From Streptomyces sp. SA15 (GTDB lineage: Bacteria > Actinomycetota > Actinomycetes > Streptomycetales > Streptomycetaceae), in the NCBI RefSeq assembly GCF_002291145.1, contig NZ_NTGE01000040.1, positions 124,001 through 188,000 of the forward strand: a DNA stretch of 64,000 bases. The letters are read 5' to 3'. Position 1 is the stretch's first letter. Each line of letters opens with the position of its first letter. Both the position numbers and the translations under genes were made by a program. Of the stretch, positions 7,278 through 14,383 are shown piece by piece. The notes beneath the pieces are model-generated. The model did not search any database, was not told where the DNA came from, and saw only the letters and a program-made list of their open reading frames with translations.

Positions 7278-7751
7278 ATGGGACGCATTGACTACCTGCA
7301 CGACCCTGACGCACCGCCGGCCAACTCGGTCGTGCCCTCCGTCGTGGCGTTCGTTCAGAACGATGCGGGGCAGGTGCTCATGATTCAGCGGTCTGACAAC
7401 GGGCGTTGGGCGCTGCCCGGCGGCGGGCACGACGTAGGCGAGTCCATCAGCGACACCGTGGTGCGCGAGGTCTGGGAAGAGACGGGCATCAAGGCCGAAG
7501 TCATCGACATGTCCGGGATCTACACCGACCCCGGACACGTGATGCGGTACGACGACGGCGAGGTCCGCCAACAGTTCAGCATCTGCTTCCGTGCCCGTCC
7601 GGTCGGCGGTGAGCTGCGTACGAGCAATGAGACGACGCAGGTCCGTTGGGTGGACCCGACGGACCTGCCGAAACTCGACGTCCACCCCACGATGCGGCTG
7701 CGTATCGAGCACGCCATGGACCGGACGCGGGCAACCCCCTACATCGGCTGA
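7278..7751 (+). CDS. pif: Nudix hydrolase, Pif-like AICE immunity factor
   Basis: 157 aa from ATG 7278, two bases after the XRE stop, GGGAG upstream. It contains a complete Nudix box: GGGHDVGES...REVWEETGI (around residues 49-72), matching Gx5Ex7REUxEExGU, so it should bind a divalent metal and hydrolyse nucleoside-diphosphate-linked substrates. In pSAM2 the Nudix protein Pif prevents redundant transfer between cells that already hold the element; the gene context here (XRE, Nudix, GntR) is the same, so I use that name with moderate confidence. Its last 13 nt overlap convergently with the HD-domain gene. Confidence 0.85.
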   Translation: MGRIDYLHDPDAPPANSVVPSVVAFVQNDAGQVLMIQRSDNGRWALPGGGHDVGESISDTVVREVWEETGIKAEVIDMSGIYTDPGHVMRYDDGEVRQQFSICFRARPVGGELRTSNETTQVRWVDPTDLPKLDVHPTMRLRIEHAMDRTRATPYIG

Positions 7752-8305
7752 CGCTTGGCGACGGCGACCCGTTCGAGGACGCGCGCCGTGCTTGCGCAGA
7801 TCTCCGGCTCAGCGCGGCGGATGAACGTACCGATCAGACTGTCCGGCCCGTAGCGGCCGGCGATCTCGTTGACCCGGTCCACAGGGTTCGTCGGTACGCC
7901 GTCCGGCGTTGTGTTCATGTCGCAGTAGCAGAGCGCGTCATTCAGGTGCGCGCTCTCGCGGGGGAACTCGCCCTCCAGCTCTGCACGGAGTCCCCGGGCC
8001 TCAGCCTCCATCCATGCACAGGAATGGTGGGCAACGAGGTTCACGACCCGTTCGTCCGCGCGGGCGATGTCGCGGAGGTAGCGCGCGCCATCGAGCGGGT
8101 GAAATCCGGTCTTGGCGAGGTCTGGCGAGTAGCCGATGTCGTGCAGGACGGCAGCGGCTTCCAGTAGCTCCGCGTCCTGTCCGAGGATGGGCGCGATGGT
8201 GCGCGCCCTCTCCGCGACCCCGAGCGAGTGCTTCCAGCGGCGCGGTAGCGGCTCCGCAAGCAGGGACTCAGCCAGGGGATAGGCCCACTCTGTCAGCTCC
8301 GACAA
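7739..8305 (-). CDS. HD-domain phosphohydrolase-like protein of the AICE
   Basis: 188 aa if begun at TTG 8305, which is one base after the GntR stop and 10 nt after a GAGAGGAG ribosome site; the frame extends to 8368 but would overlap the regulator. HD-superfamily residues are present: RRWKHSLGVAERAR, the AAAVLHDIGYS pair (His-Asp), FHPLDGARYL and VAHHSCAW, enough for two-metal phosphohydrolase or nucleotidase chemistry. Proteins of this type accompany the GntR gene in many Streptomyces AICEs. Substrate unknown. It overlaps the Nudix stop by 13 nt on the other strand. Confidence 0.85.
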   Translation of the reverse strand: MSELTEWAYPLAESLLAEPLPRRWKHSLGVAERARTIAPILGQDAELLEAAAVLHDIGYSPDLAKTGFHPLDGARYLRDIARADERVVNLVAHHSCAWMEAEARGLRAELEGEFPRESAHLNDALCYCDMNTTPDGVPTNPVDRVNEIAGRYGPDSLIGTFIRRAEPEICASTARVLERVAVAKRQPM

Positions 8306-8306
8306 G

Positions 8307-8768
8307 CTAGGAACGCTCCTCTCGAATCGGCACGGCACGGACCGTCCGCACCCTGCCCTGTCCTCCACTCGCGAGCACGCCGGCGGCCTCCAACTTGTCG
8401 AGAGCCTTGGTCACGGTCGGGCGCGAGACCCCGAACCGCTCGGCCAGAACTGACGCACTGGGGAACGCTGCCCCGACTTCCAGTCGCTCATCCACGATGA
8501 CGTCCGCGATGCGCTCTTCCAGCGGTCGGCGGTCAGTCCGCTCGCCTGCCCGTACGACACGCCACCGGCCACCCGGCACCGGTTCCGCGACACCGTCCTT
8601 GTGGAGAGCTGCGAACGCGCGGAGAGCGACCCCGCGCGAGATCTTGTATTCGCTCATGAGATCAGCAGCAGACGGAAGCTCCGTCATGTCCGGGTTCGTC
8701 TCGACTCGCGCCTTCACGGCATCGGCGATCTTCAGGAAGGTTCCCCGAGGACTGGCCTGCTGCGACAC
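8307..8768 (-). CDS. GntR-type regulator with two tandem winged helix-turn-helix domains
   Basis: 153 aa from GTG 8768 (VSQQASPRG), chosen over GTG 8789 because GGGAG precedes it by six bases. Both halves are GntR winged helices: residues ~8-70 (LPSAADLMSEYKISRGVALRAF) and ~80-150 (FPSASVLAERFGVSRPTVTKAL). There is no effector-binding domain of the FadR or HutC type, so it is a bare double DNA-binding module. Position at the right end of the AICE and coupling to the HD gene mark it as the KorSA-like regulator; candidate operators are the palindromes at 3265-3297 and 6321-6345. The duplication suggests recognition of a composite site by a single chain. Confidence 0.85.
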   Translation of the reverse strand: MSQQASPRGTFLKIADAVKARVETNPDMTELPSAADLMSEYKISRGVALRAFAALHKDGVAEPVPGGRWRVVRAGERTDRRPLEERIADVIVDERLEVGAAFPSASVLAERFGVSRPTVTKALDKLEAAGVLASGGQGRVRTVRAVPIREERS

Positions 8769-8877
8769 CCGTTCTCCCTCTCTGCTCACCCGTCGTCGCC
8801 CTCAAGAGTCGCACGTTCGGCCGCGGCAGCGGATAGGCGCGTATGAGTCCGCACGCCAGCACGCTGACCCGTCACTG
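8769..8877. other. Upstream region of the GntR gene
   Basis: First part of a 521-bp gene-free stretch (8769-9289). It should hold the leftward promoter of the GntR-HD pair, but I see no convincing -35/-10 pair or palindrome. The remainder of the gap is the direct repeat (8878-8998), about 180 bp with no visible feature, and the terminator at 9180-9220. Confidence 0.4.
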
Positions 8878-8998
8878 CACCGCTCGTTGTCCTGGTCTTT
8901 GTCCAGCGCAGCGACGGCCGCCACCGTTCACAGCCGTACGCGCACCTGATCTGCCCCGCGAACCCCTACGAACGCCCCCCGGACGGCCGCGCGGACAG
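8878..8998. repeat. Direct repeat copy A (AICE end-proximal sequence)
   Basis: 121 bp beginning caccgctcgttgtcctggtc and ending gcggacag. It matches 12166-12290 in the same orientation with scattered substitutions and a 4-bp length difference. Shared landmarks are ttgtcctggtctttgtccag, acggccgccaccgttcac, tgccccgcgaacccct and cggacag. Copy B ends exactly at a tRNA-Ser fragment, so the repeat probably represents sequence lying just inside an AICE right end. Confidence 0.75.
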
Positions 8999-9179
8999 AT
9001 GGCGAGCGAGCGCTGCAGGCGACCGACAGTCAGTCCCTTACCTCACCATGACCAGCCGAGAATTCGCTGCCGTCACGAGACAGCACACAGCAGGGAACCG
9101 GCGGCACAGGACTACCTGAACGATCTGCAAGATCTAGGCAGAGAGAAGCCTGGGTTCCTCCTCTCCTGAATTGAACAAC

Positions 9180-9220
9180 CGAGACGGGCGCAACCTTACT
9201 TGCTGGTTGCGCCCGTCTCG
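9180..9220. terminator. Strong bidirectional rho-independent terminator
   Basis: cgagacgggcgcaacc (9180-9195) pairs with ggttgcgcccgtctcg (9205-9220), 16 perfect base pairs, 9-nt loop, followed by TTTT on the plus strand. It lies 70 bp beyond the stop of the leftward cargo gene at 9290 and also insulates the GntR side. Confidence 0.85.
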
Positions 9221-9289
9221 TTTTCCGCTGTCACGCCGCTCAGGCCACCGCTTGGAGCCAGTAGGGTGAGGGCGCACTGACCTTGCCGT

Positions 9290-10114
9290 CTATTTCTTGA
9301 ATCCCTTTTTCGGCCGCTGGACTAGGCGAGGCCGACGGGCTTCCTTTTCTGTGCTAGGCGGCGGGGTATGAGTCAACTCGTCATCAGGAAGCCACTCCGG
9401 CCCCGAGTCGGGTACCGTGAAGACCACTGAGCGAACCAAGCTGCTAAGGACAGCCCTACCTTCGCTAGTACGCAAGAGGTCTAGTCTCGTGCCATCAGCG
9501 TAAGACATACGGAACCACTCCCTCGCGCCCCTAGGCTCGATAGCGTCTACCAGAGCCTCTACGAATGAGTGTGCTTCAAATAGGTTCAGCGTTGTGGCAT
9601 CGTAGGGGATGACTCCCTTTAGCCAGTTGTAATAGGAGCGGCGATAGCCACCAGCCAGGTCAGCCGCTTTAGCGGGGGTTACACCTAGCCAGGACGCCAG
9701 TTCACTTATGGCAGCCAAGGCCCTATTCTGAGGTGCGCCAACTTCGGGTTGACCTCCCTGCGAACCTGCCGGGGCAATTCGACGAGTAATTTCACGGCGG
9801 GTTAGCTCGTATATCTCGGCAGTCCCGTAAGTCCAAACGTAAGGTGCCGCGCGGCCGCCTCGCTCGGATGGGGTCAGTCGACGAGCGACAATCTCTGCCA
9901 GCAGCGACTGCGCCTCCGACTGGCGTTCTTGAGTGCTCCCGATTGATGCGACAAGCGCTTCAAGGAAAAAAGCGAGGTCGCTTCGAATACTCTCAGATGG
10001 GATAATCGCCTCGTCGGCGGAAATAGAAGTACTGGGCTTTACTGAGATCAGCGGGGTTGCATCGATCGACCAATCCCGTGCATAACTTTCCAAAACATCG
10101 GAAACGGTGCTCAC
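9290..10114 (-). CDS. Cargo gene 3: unknown protein with central helix-turn-helix-like segment
   Basis: 274 aa from GTG 10114; GAGGAGG precedes it and the start overlaps the previous stop (GTGA), so it is coupled to the TIGR04255-like gene. I do not recognise the whole protein. Around residues 140-170 the pattern SWLGVTPAKAADLAGGYRRS followed by YYNW looks like a helix-turn-helix of the kind found in Xre-type antitoxins and regulators. The C-terminal 30 residues are basic and Pro-rich, ending KKGFKK. Codon use is noticeably less GC-biased than neighbouring genes (many A/T third positions), pointing to recent acquisition. Possibly the DNA-binding or regulatory part of a three-gene system. Confidence 0.7.
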   Translation of the reverse strand: MSTVSDVLESYARDWSIDATPLISVKPSTSISADEAIIPSESIRSDLAFFLEALVASIGSTQERQSEAQSLLAEIVARRLTPSERGGRAAPYVWTYGTAEIYELTRREITRRIAPAGSQGGQPEVGAPQNRALAAISELASWLGVTPAKAADLAGGYRRSYYNWLKGVIPYDATTLNLFEAHSFVEALVDAIEPRGAREWFRMSYADGTRLDLLRTSEGRAVLSSLVRSVVFTVPDSGPEWLPDDELTHTPPPSTEKEARRPRLVQRPKKGFKK

Positions 10115-10893
10115 GAATCCTCCTCGCCCAAGTATTTGCGAAGCGCTTCCGAGGTGCCCATCTCAAATGCACGCAGGGAGAGCTTGTGGAGCGATTCGAC
10201 GATTCCCAAGATCTCGGAAGCATCAAACTTTAGTGACCCAGTTCGCGAACAGTCGTTATCCAGAACATAAGTCATGGATTCACCATGACCGGAAGCCTGA
10301 AAACCGTGGCGCATAACGAGAGTATTGCCGTCCGGGGCAGTAACCTCGAACACCTGCATAGCCGCCTTGAGGGAACTCCCAAGACTGCTGTAAAGCTTCT
10401 CCTGGTAAATTACTTCTCCGATGCACTCCTTCCAATCTTGCGGGCTCTCTACATTCGGGTAGCCGATTTGATTGACAAATCGAAGGCCGACGCGATGACG
10501 CAGGGACGGAGAGATGTTTTCGCCGACTGCCTGGATCAGCATCCCTAGTCTCTGCTTGAATTTCTCCCACCCTTCGTAAGCAGTCGTCTCGATGGCAAAA
10601 TGGTCTGGCTGAATATTGACAATCCATCCCCCATCGGAGGAACGGAGCTGCCATCCGCGCATCGCGGGCGTTTGGGAAGCGGTCAATCCGAAACTCTGAC
10701 CCAGGGCGACGTTTACGCCCTGAGTCACACTTTCGTTAAGTTCCGTTTGCCAGTCCAGCGAGTCCTTGATCCGCAGTGCTCGGGCTGCATCGCTGGCCGC
10801 ATATTCAGTTTCGTGACGCACCTGACACACGACGAGGGCAAGCGGGGGGTTGTCGAGTCGGCGGTCCTTGGGTTCGTCTGTCAACCAGCTCAT
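10111..10893 (-). CDS. Cargo gene 2: TIGR04255-family-like protein
   Basis: 260 aa from ATG 10893 (MSWLTDEPK); a GTG two codons earlier is the alternative. The sequence has the hallmarks of the sporadically distributed TIGR04255 family: an N-terminal PPLALVVCQVRHE strand, a central GGWIVNIQPDHFAIETTAY followed by a WEKFKQRL helix, and a YRVGLRF-like strand (HRVGLRFVNQI). Members are scattered across bacteria on mobile DNA next to other unknown genes and their biochemistry is not known. No catalytic motif stands out. It overlaps cargo gene 3 by 4 nt and follows cargo gene 1 after 139 bp, where a TTGACA lies on the minus strand without a clear -10. Confidence 0.75.
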   Translation of the reverse strand: MSWLTDEPKDRRLDNPPLALVVCQVRHETEYAASDAARALRIKDSLDWQTELNESVTQGVNVALGQSFGLTASQTPAMRGWQLRSSDGGWIVNIQPDHFAIETTAYEGWEKFKQRLGMLIQAVGENISPSLRHRVGLRFVNQIGYPNVESPQDWKECIGEVIYQEKLYSSLGSSLKAAMQVFEVTAPDGNTLVMRHGFQASGHGESMTYVLDNDCSRTGSLKFDASEILGIVESLHKLSLRAFEMGTSEALRKYLGEEDS

Positions 10894-11032
10894 GCCCACC
10901 CCGATCCTGTGGCGCTCACTTGACCTACCAGCTAGTAACTTTCACAAACTTGCACACCTTGACTGTGGCGCCTACTGCGCCCAACTGTCAACCAGAAGTG
11001 CGTTACACTGCGTGAGTTTTTTCCTTAAATGC

Positions 11033-11953
11033 TCACTCGTTGCTAAACCTACTGTGAGGGGTGTCAAGCGGCGTGAGCTTGCGGTACTCGCCCACTGACA
11101 GTTCGTCCAGGCGTTCAAATCGGGGCCCGATGATGGTCAGCCCGCCGCCCTCGGCCGCTACCCCCTCCCGAAGGTGATCAACCGTCTCTCTCCACCACTG
11201 TTGAACCTCTTCGCTCGGGGTGGAATCGTCGGAGAGCAGCACGATCGCCACCCGCTTGGGATCCAAGCGGCTGTCGACTTCGACTGCCCACTCACTGATC
11301 TCGGCGTCTACACGGTCCGCGAGGCCTCTCTGATCTCTGCGTAGTTCACCCAGGCGTCTGCGCGTCGGTTTCAGCACATGATCGATGAACGGCCGTCCCA
11401 TGGCTGGACGTTGTCTCTGTCTCGCCAGTGCCTGCCCAACGATCTGCTGATCGCGTTCGGTGGCCCAGCCTCGCAATCTCTCCTGGCCAGCTACCCAACT
11501 CTTCTCCACTGGATACTCAATGCGAAGGTCTGCCACCCAGAGTCCCGCCCTGATCTCAGCTAGCAGGGGTACGTGGAGCAGATAACCGAACCTGTTGTTC
11601 TTGATCAGCTTCTGGTCGCCGGGCTCAGCGTCAGACATGTCGACGATCGGGGCTACCTGTACGAACGGTTTCCTAGGTACAGGCGCGTCTTGTTCGGCGA
11701 GATCGCATGTTCCTGTGGTCACCAGAGCCCATGGTGGGAGATCATCAGGGTCCACCATCACCGGCATCGCCACCTCGAAGTCGTCCGCGTAGCTTTTGCT
11801 CGTGCGGGTGACGGGGGCGAATGGGGCTCCGTGGAAGACGAAGTCTGGACAGGCGATGACGTCGCCTTGCGTAAACGGGTCGAGCGCCTCCAGGACCCCC
11901 TGCGGCCAGTCTTCGCGTGACGCCGGCATCCCATCATCGACGAAGCTGCCCAA
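11033..11953 (-). CDS. Cargo gene 1: unknown 306-aa protein
   Basis: The frame is open from 12121, but the first ~55 codons are Ser/Arg-rich and look non-coding. I place the start at TTG 11953, four bases after GGGGAGG, with ATG 11929 as alternative. Coding content begins at about MPASREDWPQGVLEAL. A segment PPWALVTTGTCDLAEQD resembles the TxxCDL motif seen in a loosely defined group of uncharacterised proteins from defence and mobile loci. Late residues include VAIVLLSDDSTPSEEVQQWW. No enzyme family is certain. It is first of three leftward genes forming the AICE cargo cassette, with lower GC than the flanks. Confidence 0.6.
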   Translation of the reverse strand: MGSFVDDGMPASREDWPQGVLEALDPFTQGDVIACPDFVFHGAPFAPVTRTSKSYADDFEVAMPVMVDPDDLPPWALVTTGTCDLAEQDAPVPRKPFVQVAPIVDMSDAEPGDQKLIKNNRFGYLLHVPLLAEIRAGLWVADLRIEYPVEKSWVAGQERLRGWATERDQQIVGQALARQRQRPAMGRPFIDHVLKPTRRRLGELRRDQRGLADRVDAEISEWAVEVDSRLDPKRVAIVLLSDDSTPSEEVQQWWRETVDHLREGVAAEGGGLTIIGPRFERLDELSVGEYRKLTPLDTPHSRFSNE

Positions 11954-12124
11954 CGCGCCTCCCCAGTGACCACTTGTGCTGTGGGCGCCCAATCGGCGAC
12001 TCCTGGGCCGACAAGACGTTGAATATAACGATAGATGAGACGGTGCGTCGGGTTGGGCCGTATGACTGAACGAAGCGAGCGTGGTCGCTCGGTCCGACCC
12101 GACGCTATGCGTGTAGCACATCCC

Positions 12125-12165
12125 TACGCATCAGAAGGTTGCAGGTTCGAATCCGCCCTGTTCGG
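12125..12165 (+). pseudogene. tRNA 3'-half-like fragment (resembles tRNA-Arg ACG)
   Basis: tacgcatcagaagg followed by ttgcaggttcgaatccg has the anticodon stem-loop and T-loop order of a tRNA, and from memory is close to Streptomyces tRNA-Arg(ACG). The 5' half is absent and the T-stem 3' strand lacks one base, so it cannot be functional. I read it as a remnant of an integration site carried or left by another element. Confidence 0.5.
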
Positions 12166-12290
12166 CACCGTTCGTTGTCCTGGTCTTTGTCCAGTGCGCT
12201 GACGGCCGCCACCGTTCACCGCCGTACGCACACCCCCTCTGACCTGCCCCGCGAACCCCTGCGAACGCCCCCGGACAGCCACACGGACAG
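12166..12290. repeat. Direct repeat copy B, abutting the tRNA-Ser fragment
   Basis: 125 bp, same orientation as copy A at 8878-8998 and recognisably the same sequence throughout (caccgttcgttgtcctggtc ... acacggacag). It is bounded on the left by the tRNA-Arg-like fragment and on the right directly by the tRNA-Ser 3' fragment. The two copies bracket the cargo genes. A minus-strand ORF across this stretch is not believable because it spans tRNA remnants. Confidence 0.75.
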
Positions 12291-12343
12291 TTGGAAAGCG
12301 TGTTGGGGGCAACCCCTCACGAGTTCGAATCTCGTATCCTCCG
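12291..12343 (+). other. Probable att site: 3' 53 nt of a tRNA-Ser(GGA) gene
   Basis: The fragment starts in the anticodon loop (ttggaaagcg), continues through the long variable arm (ttgggggcaacccc), a canonical T-arm (cgagttcgaatctcg) and the acceptor strand atcctccg. Everything 5' of the anticodon loop is missing and replaced by element sequence. Integrases of AICEs recombine within tRNA 3' ends and leave exactly such a partial copy at the far junction. The intact tRNA-Ser gene should lie left of the window next to int. Confidence 0.8.
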
Positions 12344-12365
12344 CAGCCGCCTGACCAGGCGAAAC

Positions 12366-12400
12366 GAAGAGCTGGACCGCTCGTAGCGGTCTGGCTCTTC
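12366..12400 (+). terminator. Terminator hairpin downstream of the tRNA-Ser fragment
   Basis: gaagagctggaccgct (12366-12381), 3-nt loop, agcggtctggctcttc (12385-12400): 16 bp with two wobble or mismatched positions. It is probably the native terminator of the tRNA-Ser gene, now separated from its 5' half. Confidence 0.75.
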
Positions 12401-12779
12401 GGCATGCCTTGGTTGCAGTTTCGCTTGCATTTATACGCGACGTTTAGGACATTTCATCAAGCAGGAAGGGTGCACGCTCACGTCCTTAGGGCGACCGGCG
12501 CAGACTGCGGGGAGCCACACCAGCTGACGGGATACGTCACGACGGTTACCGGCCACCAGGACCCACACGATGAGTGGCCGTCCTCAACGGCGTAGACGAA
12601 GAGGCAGTCGCCGCCCTGAGCCGCCAGCAGGCGTTGCGCCCTGAGGAGCTTTGACGCCGAACGCAGTCATGCCCCCGCATCCGTCGATGCCTTGTTCACC
12701 CATCACGGGTTGGCCTGCGGCGACTCTGGTCTCGGCGGATCCACGCGGATCTGTCCATGGTCCCGGGACGATGTCGCGG
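12401..12779. other. Intergenic region without recognisable gene
   Basis: 379 bp between the tRNA-Ser terminator and the PIN toxin stop. Base composition is less GC-biased at the start (tttcgcttgcatttatacg), and no frame has codon bias, start signal or recognisable product. Probably eroded DNA beside an integration hot spot. Confidence 0.6.
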
Positions 12780-13181
12780 TCATGGCCCGATCACCCGGAC
12801 CTTGCTGCCGCACAGCCGGGTCATGTCATCGACATCCGACGTGAGGATGGCGACCGGGCCAGGCTGACGCAAGGCCGCTTCCGCGACGGTGGCGTCGATC
12901 GCGTACTTGTGTCCGTGCAGACCGGCGTCCTTGAGCAGTTGGGCCGCCGCCTTGGCCGCTGCCTCCGTGATCGGCTCCACCTTGACCCGGGAGAGCGCCC
13001 ATTGCAGTCGGGACAGGTTCACCCTGGCGTGGCTCACCTCCACGATGGTGTTGGCGCTGACGACAAGGTCCGCTCCCATGTCGTGGAACACCTGGAACAT
13101 CGCCAGAACCTTCCGGTCCTGCGCCACCCAGGCCGACAGCCCCTCGCTGTCCAGGACGACGGTCTCAATGTGCCGGCTCAC
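12780..13181 (-). CDS. PIN-domain toxin (VapC-like), TA module 1
   Basis: 133 aa from GTG 13181, overlapping the antitoxin stop by GTGA. PIN-fold acidic residues are visible: VVLDSEGLSA at the N-terminus (Asp10), the conserved central Glu (TIVEVSHAR) and the C-terminal VAILTSDVDDM cluster, enough for a metal-dependent RNase active site. The characteristic HGHKYAIDATVAEAAL segment is shared almost verbatim with the toxin at 15613-16038. Such toxins cleave RNA when freed from their antitoxin. The module is at the edge of the AICE region and may stabilise it. Confidence 0.88.
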   Translation of the reverse strand: MSRHIETVVLDSEGLSAWVAQDRKVLAMFQVFHDMGADLVVSANTIVEVSHARVNLSRLQWALSRVKVEPITEAAAKAAAQLLKDAGLHGHKYAIDATVAEAALRQPGPVAILTSDVDDMTRLCGSKVRVIGP

Positions 13182-13426
13182 GCGGCGCTCGCGCCGCCGG
13201 CGGCCGACGTCGTACCGAAGATCCGCGCCCGCGCCTCGGCCAGCTCTTCCTCAGTGAAGGCCCCGTGTTCGTCTGTGTGGCTGCGCAGGTCGGCCCCCAG
13301 GAGCTGGTGCCGGATCTGCCTGGCGACCGCTTCGGCCACGTAGCCGGAGATATTGTCCGTGATCTTCTTCAGCTCCGCCACCTGCTCGGTGGGGAGTGTC
13401 ACCGTGATGCGTGTGGTGTCAGCCAT
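13178..13426 (-). CDS. Antitoxin (ribbon-helix-helix type), TA module 1
   Basis: 82 aa from ATG 13426 (MADTTRITVTLP); a GTG/ATG four codons earlier is less likely. Residues 4-45 have the beta-strand plus two helices pattern of ribbon-helix-helix DNA-binding antitoxins (RITVTLPTEQVAELKKITDNISG). The C-terminal half (FTEEELAEARARIFG) is the expected toxin-neutralising helix. Coupled to the toxin by a 4-nt overlap. Autoregulation through a palindrome upstream is expected, but I do not see an obvious one in 13427-13470. Confidence 0.85.
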   Translation of the reverse strand: MADTTRITVTLPTEQVAELKKITDNISGYVAEAVARQIRHQLLGADLRSHTDEHGAFTEEELAEARARIFGTTSAAGGASAA

Positions 13427-13553
13427 AGCCGCAAGCATACTGCGGTATGCGCGCTACGTGCTGTCTGTTCCCCGCAGTCGGTCCGTCAGCGGCAGTCGGG
13501 GCGACTGTCCGTTCGAGCAGGGGCTCAGCTGGACAGTTGTACGACGCGCCAGT

Positions 13554-13719
13554 TCAGCGGGCCCAGTAGCGGTATGCCTCGATCCATTGCCAGCCCTCGG
13601 GGGCGGGTTCCGGCAGCGGCAGGTCCAGAAGCCGGTGAGCTGGGCTCATCCTCGCCGTAGGCGTCGACGGTGGCCTCTTCGATCAACACCTCCAGCACGG
13701 CTGGGGCCCAGGTGCTCAT
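13554..13719 (-). pseudogene. Internally deleted, frameshifted remnant of a conserved actinomycete protein
   Basis: From ATG 13719 the frame reads MSTWAPAVLEVLIEEATVDA, the start of a ~110-aa Streptomyces hypothetical protein family I recognise. It then loses frame, and the family C-terminus (LDLPLPEPAPEGWQWIEAYR then YWAR stop) appears in another frame ending at 13554. Only ~165 bp remain, so about half of the coding sequence is missing. It lies between the TA module and the terminator at 14056 and marks DNA decay in this accessory zone. Confidence 0.75.
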
Positions 13720-14055
13720 GGCCTCACCGTGCGCTGCACCGTACGGTTGAGGACCGGTGTGTTCAGCAGCGGCGGCGTATCCGTCCTGGCGCCGTAGCCA
13801 GCAGTCAAGCCAAGGCTCGCGGTTGCCGGCGTGTGACGTTGCCTGGTGGGGTTCGGTAACTGCACCCCGAAGCACGAAGGCGGTGCGACTGCAGGCCGGC
13901 GGCCAAGATCAGCATCAGGAGGGGGCTCGACCTACATCGCAGCACGTCCACCTCCACCGCATGCTGCCGGAGCGTTCTGCTTCAGTGCGATAGAAGCCGC
14001 TGACGGATCAGTACTGACCATCCACGTCCGCCTTACCAGGCCGTTTCATCTCGCA
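13720..14055. other. Intergenic region without recognisable gene
   Basis: About 336 bp between the deleted pseudogene and a strong terminator. No ORF has convincing codon bias, Shine-Dalgarno or family similarity on either strand. I see no repeats apart from the flanking hairpin. Confidence 0.6.
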
Positions 14056-14095
14056 CGCCAGGGGTCGGACCGCTTGCGCGGTCCGACCCCTGGCG
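14056..14095. terminator. Very strong 18-bp-stem terminator
   Basis: cgccaggggtcggaccgc (14056-14073) pairs perfectly with gcggtccgacccctggcg (14078-14095) around a 4-nt loop. It lies 28 bp beyond the stop of the leftward gene at 14123 and would end that two-gene transcript. Confidence 0.85.
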
Positions 14096-14122
14096 TGGCG
14101 CTCAGCCTCCAGCGACCGGCCC

Positions 14123-14383
14123 TCAGTCCCATCGCCTCGCAAACTCAGCTCCTCCCAGAAGGTCGCCGGTCCGCACGATCGGATCATCGATCCCCATGGC
14201 CTCCATCACGTCGGCGACAGAGGCTACGTACTTTCCCTTGACCTTCGAGACACGGCAGGGGAACCGGTTCGCTCTCACCAGTCCAGGCGCCTTCGCTGCG
14301 TCAACCCCGAGGAGTTCTGCCACCTTGCGCAGAGGCATGGGCTCGGCCAGCCACTGCGACAGTCGCCTTGCGCTCGGGCTCAC
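14123..14383 (-). CDS. Small putative DNA-binding protein, 86 aa
   Basis: GTG 14383 start overlaps the upstream stop (GTGA), so this is the second gene of a coupled pair. The first 50 residues (MPLRKVAELLGVDAAKAPGL) have the look of an excisionase or MerR-like wing-helix in which a helix is followed by a conserved LLGV turn. The rest (KVKGKYVASVADVMEAMGI) reads like a helix ending the domain. The pattern suggests a helper DNA-binding protein, but I cannot name the family. Followed by the 18-bp terminator. Confidence 0.65.
   Translation of the reverse strand: MSPSARRLSQWLAEPMPLRKVAELLGVDAAKAPGLVRANRFPCRVSKVKGKYVASVADVMEAMGIDDPIVRTGDLLGGAEFARRWD

Noticed and set aside
12125..12165. Functional tRNA gene
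   Set aside because: 5' half missing and T-stem broken by one base.
1..12400. Prophage
   Set aside because: No capsid, portal, terminase or lysis genes; FtsK-type Tra, Nudix and Spd-like proteins mark an AICE.
12124..12405. 93-codon minus-strand ORF over the att region
   Set aside because: It crosses two tRNA fragments and the terminator, so codon pattern is accidental.
12404..12595. 63-codon plus-strand ORF
   Set aside because: No ribosome site, no coding bias, no family.
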